From Roseobacter fucihabitans (GTDB taxonomy: Bacteria; Pseudomonadota; Alphaproteobacteria; Rhodobacterales; Rhodobacteraceae), in assembly GCF_014337925.2 (NCBI RefSeq), contig NZ_CP143423.1, positions 2,634,501-2,698,500 on the forward strand: a stretch of 64,000 nucleotides of DNA. Reading direction: 5' to 3'. The translations under genes and the position numbers were made by a program. The notes below the pieces were generated by a model that did no database searches, was not told the DNA's origin, and worked only from the letters and a program-made list of their open reading frames with translations. Of the stretch, positions 27,334-37,700 are shown in pieces; position 1 is the first letter of the stretch, and each line of letters starts with the position of its first letter.

Positions 27334-27523
27334 ATGCCGGTAATTGCCTTTCTTTTCAACAAAGGTGTTCGAATTATAATTTCACGTCAACAATTTTTAT
27401 TGACAATGAAATATTAGTTTCGTTTGCTTTACCGAACGAAAACGGATCACGGATGCCCATGCCTGCTCAGAACACCTCCTTTTTCTGTGGTGTCTGAAGA
27501 TGCTCGCACAATCCTAAGAGGAC
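27334..27523. promoter_or_regulatory. Divergent promoter/operator region of the amide cluster
   Basis: Between the RpiR gene and the amidase gene. It is A+T-rich and contains TTGACA at 27400-27405 and TATAAT (minus strand, about 27376). Three inverted repeats lie here: AATTATAATT near 27372, GAAA-N6-TTTC near 27409-27422, and TTTCGTT-N10-AACGAAA near 27418-27441. These are good operator candidates for the RpiR protein. Assignment is by position only. Confidence 0.45.
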
Positions 27524-28189
27524 ATGATGACCAGCAACACGAATGCGATTCTGACCCGTGAGGTCCCGTTGGTCCCTGATCAATCGGGCCTCCTCTTTAT
27601 TGACGTGCAAAACTTCAGCGCAAAGAGAGAGGGTGCGGAATTCAAAGACCTGACGGATGCGGAATTTGACAAAAGCTATGGCTGGTTCTTTGAGCAGCTC
27701 AACAGCCGCGTGGTGCCAAATATGCAAGCTCTGCAATCGGGATGCCGCGCGGCGGGTATCGAAGTGATGTATACCACCATTGAGAGCCTGACCAAGGATG
27801 GGCGTGATCGCAGCCTTGATTACAAAATCACCGGGTTCAATGTGCCCAAAGGCTCCTGGGATGGCAAAGTCATTGATGAAATCGCACCGGACGAGGATGA
27901 AATCGTTTTACCCAAGACCTCTTCGTCGGTCTTTGTCTCCACGCATATCGACTACATCCTGCGCAATCTTGGGGTAAAACAAATTGTGCTATGTGGTCTG
28001 ATCACGGACCAATGTGTGGAGAGCGCCATTCGCGATGCCTGCGACCTTGGGTATTTGGTGACACAGGTTACAGACGCTTGTCTGACCTACTCCATGGACC
28101 GCCATGAGACCTCATTGCGCGCGATCAAGGGGTATTGCCGGCAAGTCACAACGCAGGAATTGCTCGACGAGTTGACCCACAATGGGTGA
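27524..28189 (+). CDS. Isochorismatase-family (cysteine) amidohydrolase
   Basis: A 221-residue cysteine hydrolase of the isochorismatase/N-carbamoylsarcosine amidase family. The triad is visible: Asp in LLFIDVQNFS, Lys in IVLPKTSSSVF, and the nucleophile Cys in GLITDQCVESAIRDACDLGY. It probably cleaves a carbamoyl or amide bond. AAGAGGAC precedes a double ATG (27524 or 27527). First gene of the plus-strand operon, directly ahead of the transporter genes. Confidence 0.9.
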   Translation: MMTSNTNAILTREVPLVPDQSGLLFIDVQNFSAKREGAEFKDLTDAEFDKSYGWFFEQLNSRVVPNMQALQSGCRAAGIEVMYTTIESLTKDGRDRSLDYKITGFNVPKGSWDGKVIDEIAPDEDEIVLPKTSSSVFVSTHIDYILRNLGVKQIVLCGLITDQCVESAIRDACDLGYLVTQVTDACLTYSMDRHETSLRAIKGYCRQVTTQELLDELTHNG

Positions 28190-28216
28190 GTGTGGGCCGC
28201 AAAGCCGGTGCACCAA

Positions 28217-30091
28217 ATGAGTGACAGCGCGCTTCTGTCGCATCCTGCGCGACTTCGGGCGGCCAATATCGCGCGCACAGCGGTGTGTCTGGCACTGCTG
28301 GGCGCGGTTGTGCTTGTCCTGACTGTTGTTTTTGGCCGTTCCGGGGAACGCATTGCGGTCCAGATGTGTATTAATGTGGCCGCTGTCGTGGCGCTTTGCG
28401 TGTACTGCGGCAATACCGGGATCGTATCATTTGGCCATGGTGCCTTTATGGCCATCGGAGCATATGTTTCAGGCATTTTAACGATGCCCGCGGCGATCCA
28501 GCGTACGGCGCTGCCAGATTTACCAAGCTTTTTGGCAGGGCATGAGATGTCGCTGTGGCTCTCTTTGCCTCTGGTTGCGCTAGCCGGGCTGGCCTTTGCC
28601 GCCCTGAGCGGGAGCGCCATTGCCCGCCTGATGGGCGCATCGGCGGCGATCGCTTCGCTGGGCCTTTTGATCATTACCCACAGTGTCGCTGTTGGCGCGC
28701 GCGAGATCACACGCGGCAGTCAGACCTTTTTTGGTGTGCCCCGCGTTGTTGATCTGACCTTGGCGTTTGGCGCTGCCGTGGTGTTTATCATTCTGGCCCG
28801 TCTTTACCGTGAAAGCCCGGCGGGGCTGTTTGCACGCGCGGCGCGCGATGATCCGGATGCGGCAGCAGCTTTGGGGATCAACCCGCAACAAACGCGATTT
28901 GTCAGCTGGTGTTTATCGGGCATGATGTGCGCTGTTGCGGGGGCGCTTTACGGGCATATGCTGGGTGCGTTTTCGCCCGCCTCATTTTACCTCTCACTGG
29001 TGTTTGCCCATGTGGCGATGATGATTGTCGGTGGCATGGCCTCGGTCGGCGGGGCCGTTACGGGCGTTATTGGGGTGACGCTGCTACAAGATGGCGTGCG
29101 TCAATTCGAAGGCGGCTTTGATCTGTTTGGCATCGCAATCCCCGCGGTTTTCGGCCTGACAACCGTCTCTTTGGGACTTGCGATCCTCTTGGTGATCTGG
29201 CTGCGGCCAACCGGTTTGGTCGGCAGTTTTGAATTGGGTCCGGGCGCGGGCGCAAGATTGTTCAAGAACATCATCAGACCGTCAGACCCCGCACCAGCAC
29301 CGACGCGCGTCAAAGAGAGTGTTTTGGTCGCGGACGGTCTTTCCAAGAGCTTTGCTGGTGTGAAGGCCGTCACGAACATGAGCTTTGAGGCACCAACGGG
29401 GCGCGTCACCGGATTGATCGGCCCCAATGGCGCGGGCAAATCGACCTTGGTCAATCTGATTACCAGACAATACCACGCTGATGGCGGCCAAACGCGCCTG
29501 TCTGATCACGATCTGAGCACCGTATCCCGCGAGGACATCGCCAGGGCAGGTATTTCACGCAGTTTTCAAAACCTGCGACTGTTTCAGGGGCTGACGGTTT
29601 ACGAAAATGTCATTGTATCGGCCTTGGCCGCAGGGCATACGCGGCGGCGCGCAGCAGAAGTGGCATTACGCGAATTGCAGGCTTTCGATCTGGGCGCATG
29701 GGCTGCAACGCCAGCACAGTCCCTACCTTACGGCGCGCGCAAGCGTCTGGAAGTTGCACGCGCCTTGGCACAAGAACCCGTCATTCTGCTGCTGGATGAG
29801 CCCGCAGCCGGCATGAACCCCTCTGAGACAGATGATCTTGCGGATCGTCTGGTCAAAATACGCGACGAACGTGGCTTGGGGATTTTGCTGATTGATCACG
29901 ATCTGAGGTTTGTAAACCGCCTCTCCAGTTGGACGGTCGTGATGCACAGGGGCACGTTGATCGCACAGGGTACCCCGGAAGATGTCCGCGCAAACCCTGC
30001 GGTCATTGAGGCCTATATCGGTCGGGGCAGAACCGCTGCGGCCGTTACCAAGGAAGAAGAAAATAACCTAAAACAAGGAGTAAGACCATGA
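28217..30091 (+). CDS. Liv-type ABC transporter, permease-ATPase fusion (LivM-LivG)
   Basis: A 624-residue fusion. The N-terminal 340 residues form a LivM-type permease with about nine membrane helices (CGNTGIVSFGHGAFMAIGAY; GRVVDL-type loops; ASVGGAVTGVIGVTLLQDGV). The remainder is a LivG-type ATPase with Walker A GLIGPNGAGKSTLVNL, signature-equivalent QSLPYGARKRLEVARAL and Walker B VILLLDEPAAGMNP. The upstream in-frame GTG at 28190 is an alternative start. The stop overlaps the binding-protein start. One protein thus supplies two of the usual five subunits. Confidence 0.88.
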   Translation: MSDSALLSHPARLRAANIARTAVCLALLGAVVLVLTVVFGRSGERIAVQMCINVAAVVALCVYCGNTGIVSFGHGAFMAIGAYVSGILTMPAAIQRTALPDLPSFLAGHEMSLWLSLPLVALAGLAFAALSGSAIARLMGASAAIASLGLLIITHSVAVGAREITRGSQTFFGVPRVVDLTLAFGAAVVFIILARLYRESPAGLFARAARDDPDAAAALGINPQQTRFVSWCLSGMMCAVAGALYGHMLGAFSPASFYLSLVFAHVAMMIVGGMASVGGAVTGVIGVTLLQDGVRQFEGGFDLFGIAIPAVFGLTTVSLGLAILLVIWLRPTGLVGSFELGPGAGARLFKNIIRPSDPAPAPTRVKESVLVADGLSKSFAGVKAVTNMSFEAPTGRVTGLIGPNGAGKSTLVNLITRQYHADGGQTRLSDHDLSTVSREDIARAGISRSFQNLRLFQGLTVYENVIVSALAAGHTRRRAAEVALRELQAFDLGAWAATPAQSLPYGARKRLEVARALAQEPVILLLDEPAAGMNPSETDDLADRLVKIRDERGLGILLIDHDLRFVNRLSSWTVVMHRGTLIAQGTPEDVRANPAVIEAYIGRGRTAAAVTKEEENNLKQGVRP

Positions 30092-31239
30092 TTTTAAGAA
30101 AGCTTCTACTCACCACGACAAGCGCGCTTGTGCTTGCAGGTGCCGTTCAGGCAGAGGATTACGTGATCGGCGTGATGTCCGCGCAATCGGGATATCTCGC
30201 TCCCTATGACGGCCCTGCCTATGCCGGGTTTCAGTTCTGCATCGATCAGAAAAACGCAGCAGGCGGGCTGAATGGCACGCATATGGTCAAGACCATCGTC
30301 AAAGACACCCGCTCTGACATCGCCGAGGGCGTAAAAGTGGTGCAGGAGATGATAGATGACGGCGCTCAGTTCATCGTGTCCTCTGCGGATGCGGACCCGA
30401 CCATCGCCGCGGCTCAAATCACGATGGCGGATGGCATCCCCACGATGACCTTTGCCGGAACCGCCCCCGTTCTGACGCAGGTCGGCACCCATGTGTTTGG
30501 TAGCTATCCAGCCGACAACCAGCAAGGCGCGGTCCTTGCGGGGTACGCGCGCGACCAGGGGTTCGAGAATGTCTATTTGGTGAAATCACCGGACAGCGCC
30601 TATACGCTTGGCGGTCCCGAGTATTTTGGTGAAGTGTTCGAGAGCTTGGGCGGCAATATTGTCGGCACCTCGAATTACTCGCTCAACCAGCCGGATTTCT
30701 CGGCAATTGTGACAACGATCAAGGCCGCAGAGCCTACACCTGATGTGATCGTCACCTGGGCGTGGGAGCCTGACTTCCCCGCCTTTATCAAAGCCTTGCG
30801 TGGTGCGGGCCTTGATACACAAGTAATGGGCGGCGATGTGCTGGATACCCCCACGGTGCGGGGATTGGGCGATGTCGTTGACGGTGTCGTGCATACCTCG
30901 GGTGGCTTCCCGCATGAAGGGTCCGATTATGCCAAGTTCATCGATGATTTCAAAGCGGCGACCGGCACGACGCCGGATAATAATTACTACGTCAACGGCT
31001 GTGACATCGCAAATATGATTGAACAAGCCGTGATGGCAGCGGGCTCGACTGAACCCGGTGCAGTTGCTGCGGCGATGGCCGAGATCGAAAACGGCAAGGG
31101 CATCATGTCCGACTTTACGTTCAAGGGGACCGACCGGATGCCGCTGCGCGATGTGGTTGTCGCGCGCATCACCGGGGCCGGTGACAAAGAATTCGTTCTG
31201 CGGACCACTGCGGACCCTGAAACACTGCCGCAACCGTAA
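30088..31239 (+). CDS. Periplasmic substrate-binding protein, LivJ-type
   Basis: A 383-residue binding protein with a Sec signal peptide (MILRKLLLTTTSALVLAGAV, cut after QA) and a Peripla_BP_6 fold (IGVMSAQSGYLAPYDGPAYA, KTIVKDTRSDIAEGVK). It feeds the adjacent ABC permeases. AAGGAG lies before the ATG. Ligand unknown; Liv-type proteins also carry urea, amides and other non-amino-acid solutes, and the amidase neighbours suggest such a ligand. Confidence 0.9.
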   Translation: MILRKLLLTTTSALVLAGAVQAEDYVIGVMSAQSGYLAPYDGPAYAGFQFCIDQKNAAGGLNGTHMVKTIVKDTRSDIAEGVKVVQEMIDDGAQFIVSSADADPTIAAAQITMADGIPTMTFAGTAPVLTQVGTHVFGSYPADNQQGAVLAGYARDQGFENVYLVKSPDSAYTLGGPEYFGEVFESLGGNIVGTSNYSLNQPDFSAIVTTIKAAEPTPDVIVTWAWEPDFPAFIKALRGAGLDTQVMGGDVLDTPTVRGLGDVVDGVVHTSGGFPHEGSDYAKFIDDFKAATGTTPDNNYYVNGCDIANMIEQAVMAAGSTEPGAVAAAMAEIENGKGIMSDFTFKGTDRMPLRDVVVARITGAGDKEFVLRTTADPETLPQP

Positions 31240-31251
31240 AGGCATTTGGGG

Positions 31252-31965
31252 ATGGAAACTGCACTCACCCTCAAAGGGCTCGACGTCCGATATGGTCCGG
31301 TACAGGCGGCGCGCGGCGTCGACCTGATCGCGGCCAAAGGCGGCGTCACCGCATTGTTGGGTGCAAATGGTGCCGGCAAGACATCAACGGTGATGGCCAT
31401 TGCGGGTGCACGCAAGATCCATGCGGGGTCGGTTTCCATCTTTGGGCAAGATATGACAGGGGCAACGCCTGACGCCATTGTGCGGGCAGGCGTTGCCATT
31501 TCTCCGGAAGGGCGGCGCGTGTTTTCTGCCCTGTCGGTAGAGGATAATTTGACCTTGGCGGGGTCTGTTCTGGGGGATGGTGCGCGCGCGGCACGCCAAA
31601 AAGCCGCCATGATGGAACGGTTCCCCATCCTGGGCGAGCGACGCAAGCAATTGGCGGGCCTGTTGTCGGGTGGCGAACAGCAGATGCTGGCAGTCGCCCG
31701 TGCCTTGATGAGCGGTCCGCGTCTGTTGCTGATGGATGAACCTTCCCTTGGGCTTGCACCGCAAATGGTTGATACAATTTTCGGGATTGTCGAAGAGTTG
31801 CGCGATGAAGGCATTTCGATCCTTCTGGTCGAACAAAACGCGACGCTCGCACTTGATGTGGCGGATCACGCGGTGATCCTGGCCAACGGCGAGGTGGCCG
31901 CCGCAGGGGCACCAGGGGATTTGAAAAATGACAAGCTGCTGCAAGCGGCCTATCTGGCGGCCTGA
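31252..31965 (+). CDS. ABC transporter ATPase, LivF-type
   Basis: A 237-residue ATPase with Walker A LLGANGAGKTSTVMAIAG, signature LLSGGEQQMLAVARAL and Walker B LLLMDEPSLGLAP. It pairs with the ATPase half of the LivM-LivG fusion. The start is ATG at 31252 after AAAGG; a TTG two codons earlier is possible. It lies 12 bp after the binding-protein stop and 3 bp before the LivH start. Confidence 0.92.
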   Translation: METALTLKGLDVRYGPVQAARGVDLIAAKGGVTALLGANGAGKTSTVMAIAGARKIHAGSVSIFGQDMTGATPDAIVRAGVAISPEGRRVFSALSVEDNLTLAGSVLGDGARAARQKAAMMERFPILGERRKQLAGLLSGGEQQMLAVARALMSGPRLLLMDEPSLGLAPQMVDTIFGIVEELRDEGISILLVEQNATLALDVADHAVILANGEVAAAGAPGDLKNDKLLQAAYLAA

Positions 31966-31968
31966 CAC

Positions 31969-32856
31969 ATGGATTTGATCTTACAACAATCGATCAACGC
32001 GATCAGCCTCGGCGGCGTCTATGCGATGCTGGCTTTGGGATTGGCAATCGTCTTTTCCATCGTCGGGCTGATCAACTTTGCCCATGGCGATATCATGACC
32101 TTTGGCGGGTACGGCATATTTCTCGCGCTTGCTTTTGGCATGTCGCCGGTATCCGCATTGGCCGTCGGGATTGGCGCTGCGGTGGTGATGGCACTGACGT
32201 TGGAGCGCACCGCATTCCGCGCGATGCGCGGCGCGGATGTTGTGACCTTGCTGATCACCAGCTTTGCCGTGTCCGAAATCCTCAAGGTGCTTTTCCAAAA
32301 CGGCATCTCCGCCCGCCCGGTGCCGATTTCTTTTCCATCCGCCTGGTCGGGCACCTATCAGGTGGGCGGGGCGACGATCGGCGTTGTCCCGACGGTTTCG
32401 ATCATCGTCGCTCTGGCGTCGCTCACGGCGCTGACGCTTGTGTTGCGCAGAACTGCGACGGGTATGGCAATGCGCGCCGCCGCCGAAGACATTGAAATGC
32501 TGAAGCTATTAGGGGTGCGGGCCAATCGCGTGGTGGCGATTGCCTTTGCAATATCGGGATTGCTCGCTGGTATTGCTGCCGTGATCTGGACGGCCCAGCG
32601 AGGATCTGTCGATCCGATGATGGGCTTTTTCCCAGTGCTCAAGGCCTTTATCGCAACGGTTCTGGGCGGATTGGGCAGCCTTGGCGGGGCTGTGCTCGGG
32701 GGCTTTGTGATCGGGATCCTCGAAGTGCTGACGCAGGCCTTTCTGCCGGACAGCCTTTCCCCTTACCGTGATGCCATTGTGTTGGCGCTCGTGATCGCAG
32801 CGTTGCTATGGCGCCCGGACGGGTTGCTGCCCGCCAAAAACGCCAATCGTTCATAA
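31969..32856 (+). CDS. ABC transporter permease, LivH-type
   Basis: A 295-residue inner-membrane permease with about eight helices. It has the conserved INAISLGGVYAMLALGLAIV start, INFAHGDIMTFGGYG, and GGLGSLGGAVLGGFVIGILE. It completes the high-affinity importer with the LivM-LivG fusion, LivF and the binding protein. Tightly packed in the operon (3 bp from livF). Confidence 0.92.
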   Translation: MDLILQQSINAISLGGVYAMLALGLAIVFSIVGLINFAHGDIMTFGGYGIFLALAFGMSPVSALAVGIGAAVVMALTLERTAFRAMRGADVVTLLITSFAVSEILKVLFQNGISARPVPISFPSAWSGTYQVGGATIGVVPTVSIIVALASLTALTLVLRRTATGMAMRAAAEDIEMLKLLGVRANRVVAIAFAISGLLAGIAAVIWTAQRGSVDPMMGFFPVLKAFIATVLGGLGSLGGAVLGGFVIGILEVLTQAFLPDSLSPYRDAIVLALVIAALLWRPDGLLPAKNANRS

Positions 32857-32896
32857 TGGGACGGGCGCAGGCTCAGAGAGCGCAAAGGGGGGTGTA

Positions 32897-33673
32897 ATGG
32901 GCGATGCCGAGGCAAGGCACGTAGGGGCGGTGCATAACGACCCGGCACCTGTTGAGTGGATAAATGCCGACAGCCAAGCTGAAGTTCTGCTGCTATGTGA
33001 ACATGCAGGACAAGCAATCCCGTCGCATTTGTACGACCTTGGGCTTCCCAAGGGGGCGATTGATCGGCACATCGGATGGGACATTGGTGCCGAGAAACTG
33101 GCAAGAGCGGTTGCTGAGAAACTGGACGCGCCGCTCATTTTGCAACGCTACAGCAGGTTAGTCCTGGATTGCAATCGCCCGCCACATTCAGCCGGCTCGA
33201 TTCCAGAAGTGAGTGACACGGTGGTTATTCCGGCAAATCAGGGGCTTGATCCCAAGGCCCGTGCGCAGCGTCAAAGCACGATCTTCGACCCCTTGAATGA
33301 CGCGATCCAAGATGGGTTTTTGCGTGCGCCGCGCCGCGCGGGTTTTTCAATTCACACTTTCACGCGACAGATGCAGCTAGGTGAGCGGCGCACATGGGAT
33401 GCGGGTATCTTATGCCGCCGCGATTTGCCCACCGCACAAACCATCCTTGAAAGCATCACGCGGGCGGACCCGGCGTTGACTGTCGCGCTCAATGAACCCT
33501 ATCAAATCGAAGAGGACGGCGACTGGTTTATTCCACAGCACGCAGAACCTCGCGGCCTGCGCCACAGCCTGATTGAAGTCTGTAACGATCAGGTAGAAAC
33601 GGAAGTACAGGTTGAAAAATGGGCGGAACTCCTGGCCGTCGCTCTGAGGGATGTTCTGGCTCAAACGCGCTGA
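32897..33673 (+). CDS. N-formylglutamate amidohydrolase family protein (second of two)
   Basis: A 258-residue zinc amidohydrolase. Key pieces are LLLCEHAGQAIPSHLYDLGL, HIGWDIGAEKLARAVAEKL and LVLDCNRPPHSAGSIPE. It differs clearly from the paralogue at 13207: the catalytic blocks agree, the rest does not. It ends the amidase-transporter operon 40 bp after livH, so it may deformylate or deacylate a product of the imported compound. Confidence 0.88.
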   Translation: MGDAEARHVGAVHNDPAPVEWINADSQAEVLLLCEHAGQAIPSHLYDLGLPKGAIDRHIGWDIGAEKLARAVAEKLDAPLILQRYSRLVLDCNRPPHSAGSIPEVSDTVVIPANQGLDPKARAQRQSTIFDPLNDAIQDGFLRAPRRAGFSIHTFTRQMQLGERRTWDAGILCRRDLPTAQTILESITRADPALTVALNEPYQIEEDGDWFIPQHAEPRGLRHSLIEVCNDQVETEVQVEKWAELLAVALRDVLAQTR

Positions 33674-33880
33674 CCTCTGCCCTCGTTGTTTTATGAACGT
33701 CTTGGCTCTTGCGTCACACTAGCGCCATCGACCAGCGCGGCGTTTGTGGCGGGGATGGGGCGGCACCGCGCGAGTTTTCAAAGAACCGTACTAGAGTAAG
33801 ATCGTCCCCGTCTTTTTCCCATGGCCTGAATGGATAAGAGGGGGCCAGCGGCCCCGAATGACAAGCAGAGGATTCGGAAA

Positions 33881-34348
33881 ATGACGCTTCAAGCGATCGG
33901 TGTAGATGTGTCGAAGGTGCATCTTGATGTTCATAGCTTGCCAGATGGCAGGTATGCTCAGTTTGAGAACGATATGAACGGTTTTCGAAAGTTCCTGCAG
34001 TGGGCGCGTGAACAACCCCTCAGAATGGTGATTTTTGAACCGACTGGGGGCCTATCATCGCGCATTTGGGCATGCCCTTCACCGGGCAAAATACCCCTTG
34101 GTGAAGGTTAATCAGCTATTTACGGCTCGATTTGCCCAAGCGAGAGTTTTTCTGACAAAGACGGATAGGGTTAAAACCGCCGTTCTGGCGCGCATGGTGA
34201 TGGAGCTGGAGCCGCAGAAAGAAACACTTCCCATTATTTTGGTGTTACGCGAATTCTACATGGCAAACGCAGTTTGTTGAAGGAACGGACAGCCGCATTG
34301 AACCGGCAAAAGACCGCATATCTTTCGCGCGGTGGCTTGGTGTTTTGA
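33881..34348 (+). pseudogene. IS110-family transposase remnant
   Basis: Reads MTLQAIGVDVSKVHLDVHSL then, after one extra G in a GGGGG run near 34047, AYHRAFGHALHRAKYPLVKV and AKTDRV-like FLTKTDRVKTAVLARM. A lost A near 34265 restores KRSLLKERTAALNRQKT. The first catalytic Asp (GVDVSK) and the KTDRVKTA motif are visible; the C-terminal domain is missing. A GGGGCC-AGC-GGCCCC hairpin sits at 33841-33855, just upstream, in the part of IS110 elements that specifies the guide RNA. Confidence 0.65.
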
Positions 34349-34727
34349 CGTTTTATGCTGGTTTCCAAGGGGCGGCCTGACATCTCGCTGCCCTTCATTT
34401 TGGGCAACCGGTATGAAAGGCCAACGGGAAATTGCCTACGTCGGGCTTGATGCGTCGAAGGACACCCACCTATCCCGCGGCCTCACAGCCACCGTCAAGG
34501 GCCATAAACAAAAGGACACCGGCCAGCTGATATTCCAGAACTCCAAAGGATGAAGTAATAAATGCAATGATGTGGGTATTGGAGCTGGAAACCCTTAAGG
34601 CTCCAAAAAACCGCTACAGCGAAATCAACGGGATGGGAGCGCCATAGATCAGGTATTCGCAACCCACGGCGGTGTTCAAAAATCGCCCTCAGCCCTCCTT
34701 AAAACCGCTTGCCGCATAACGCATACG
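34349..34727. other. Gap with a second weak transposase scrap
   Basis: 380 bp without an intact gene. From 34413 a short frame reads MKGQREIAYVGLDASKDTH, which looks like the opening of another IS110/IS1111-type transposase (YVGLDxSKxxH), and then diverges to unrelated sequence ending at 34553. Nothing else is recognisable. Confidence 0.3.
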
Positions 34728-37700
34728 CTAGCTCTGCCAAAGTTCTACTTCCGCCAGTATTTTTTCCAGCGTCGCTGCAATCATGTCAATATCATCGGCT
34801 TGAATGGTAAGGGGCGGTCGTATTTTCAGGATGTTGTCTTTGGGCCCTTCGCTTCCGATCAAGATGCGATGATCCCGCATCCGATTTTTGACATAGGCAC
34901 AAATCTCAGGGCTTTCGCTGCCATCAGGGTTGATCAATTCAACGCCTACAAAAAGACCCATGCCGCGCACATCGCCCACAGTGTCAAAGCGCTGCTCGAT
35001 ATCGCGCAGCTGTGTCATCAACCGGTCGCCCATGCGTTTGGCGTTGTTTTGAAGGTTTTCCGCATCCACAATATCCAAAACCTCTTTTCCGATGCGGCAA
35101 GACAGTGTTGAGCCGCCAAAGGTAGAGAAAAACTCGATACCATTGTCGAAAGCCTCGGCAATATGGCGTGTGGTCACGACCACACCAATCGGATGGCCAT
35201 TCCCGATGGGTTTGCCCAGGACAACCACGTCAGGCACGGCACCTTGCTGCTCAAAGCCAAAATAGTATTCGCCCAGGCGACCCAGTCCAGTCTGTACTTC
35301 ATCGGCAATGCAAACACCCCCTGCCGCGCGGATTTTTTCATACACTTTTGGCAAATACCCATCCGGGGGAATGATCTGGCCACCCACGGATGGAAAGGTT
35401 TCTGCGATAAACCCCGCCACGCCGTGGCCTTTGGTTTTGAGTGCGGCGATCGCCGGATCCACCAGATTGGCAAACTGCTGGGCACGATCGGGATCATTGC
35501 GCCCAAAGCGTCCGCGATAATCATCCGCGACATCAACCAATTCCACCCAATCCGCTTGTCCGACCCCGCCGGGTTTAGCGAATTTGTAAGCCGAGATATC
35601 AATCGCGCCGGTGGTATTGCCGTGATATCCGTGATCGGGCGTGATCATTCCCTTGTCACCGGTGTGGGCGCGGGCCAAACGCAGCGCCAGCTCGTTGGCC
35701 TCTGATCCGGAATTGACAAAAAAGCACACCTCAAAGCTCGCGGGCAGCTTGGACAGGATTTTCTCGGCAAAAGCAGTTTGCGCCGGGTGCAGATACCGCG
35801 TGTTGGAATTGATGCGTTTAAGCTGTTCGGCGGCCACGTTCTGGATGCGCGGATGGGCATGCCCGACATGCGGGACATTGTTGTAGGCATCCAGATAGAC
35901 CCGCCCCCATTCGTCAAACAAGTGGTGGCACCAACCGCGCAACACCATGACAGGTTCTGAATAGGTCAAACTGAGGTTCCCCGCAAAATAACGCTGGCGT
36001 TTGGTCTGTTCCTCAGATTTTGCCGCAGCGGCATAGGCCAGTTTTGTAGCGGGCAGATTGAGAAGCACCGCGGGGTTGGGACAGAGTGCCTCCCACATTT
36101 GCAAATCATCAGGATCGGCCACACCCGGCCAGGAGGGTGCCATGCCATCCGCAGTCATCAGAAATTGAAAATGCAGGTGCGGGGCCCAACCGCCATTCAC
36201 ATTCTGCGCCCCAAAGGCGCAAAAAACCGCGCCCGCTTCAACCCAATCCCCAATCTGAAGCTGGTCCAGAAACATCGGATCAAGGTGACCGTAAAGCGTG
36301 TAAAAACCGTCGCCCTGCGGTGTTTCATGCCTCAGAACAATCATGCCGCCGTAATCGAGCGGGTCAGATCGGTATTCGGCCACCATCACCTGGCCGCGCA
36401 GAGGCGCATGAACAGACGTTCCGGCGGGGGCAAAGATATCAACGCCCAAATGCACGCTGCGCCGATCATCTGCTTTGAAGGGACCCGCCCGAAAGGCATC
36501 GTCGGTGTAGATCAACCGCGGCTCGCGATAATACCCCAACCAAAGGTCATTTGCCTGTGCATCAAGCCCTCCCAAGGCGGCGGCTTCGGAGGGGGTCATG
36601 GCAAAGGGGTTCTGCGGTTCTGAGGAATGCTCAACCGAAAGCGCGCCCATGGGGACCTCATCCAGTTTCATGTCCGTAATTGGGGCAAAATCGCCCTGCC
36701 CTGCCAACCAATCCAGAACACGCTCAGCGCCCTCTGTGACAGGCAGGCCGCATGCTGCGCGCAAGCGTGCATTGATCATGTTGGGGTGGCTGTGGACCCG
36801 TTCCAGAAACCGCCATGCGGGCGCTTGGGATATCGTGACGTAGGGATCATCCGGGTTCTGTGCAGCCATCAGGGTTGAATTCACCACGCTGACCGCCAGG
36901 CGCGCGCGCAACAGCGGCCAAATCAAATCAACCTCGCGCGCTTGAAGCGGAGAGGTGCTGTGAAAACCTGCCACCAGAGCCGCAAGTGCCCGTTCAGGAT
37001 GATCATGATCCAATACGATATATGCGGCGGCAATCGCCAGATCGCAAACCCGTGGTGCTGCACACATATCGCCCAGATCGATCAGCCCGGAAACTGAAAG
37101 ATCAGCGCCAAGCCGACCCTCGACCAGAATGTTATAGTCATTCGCGTCATTGTGGATGGCCTGATGCGGCATCGCTTTAAGCGCGGTCTGTATTTGTCTG
37201 AAATCGTTTCCGATTTCTTCTATTAGGACCCGCCGCTGAGTATCCTGAATGCTGTCGATCTGTGCGGTGAACCAATCGGCCTGTGTCAGGTTCCATTTGA
37301 AGTCGCGAAGAAGTCCGGGGTGTTCAAAGCTTTTCAGCGCAGTGGCGCACCGACCTAAGACGGCCCCAACATCCTGGATCAACGCGAGGCTTTTGGGCGC
37401 AATCTTCGCATAGCAACGCCCCGCCCGTTTTGTCAGCACCCATAAAAGCCTGAGCTCGCCGTTTGCGTCGCGGATTTCTGCATAGCGTCGCCCGTCCTTG
37501 CAACGCACAACTGAGGGCACCGGCACTGTGGGATCGTTCTGCCGTATATGGTCAAACGCCTTGATTTGCATGTCGATCAAGTCCGACGCGCAGCCCGGAC
37601 GCATGACTTTCAGAATATAGCCCTGCCCATCTTGGGTGGCCGCAAGAAAGTTAAGATCATACTCCCCGTCAAGCGCTTGGAGCTGCGCTGTGATCTGCCA

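Noticed and set aside
34061-34100. CACCGGGCAAAATACCCC as another palindromic element copy
   Set aside because: It is ordinary IS110 coding sequence (ALHRAKYPLVKVN) without arms or hairpin.
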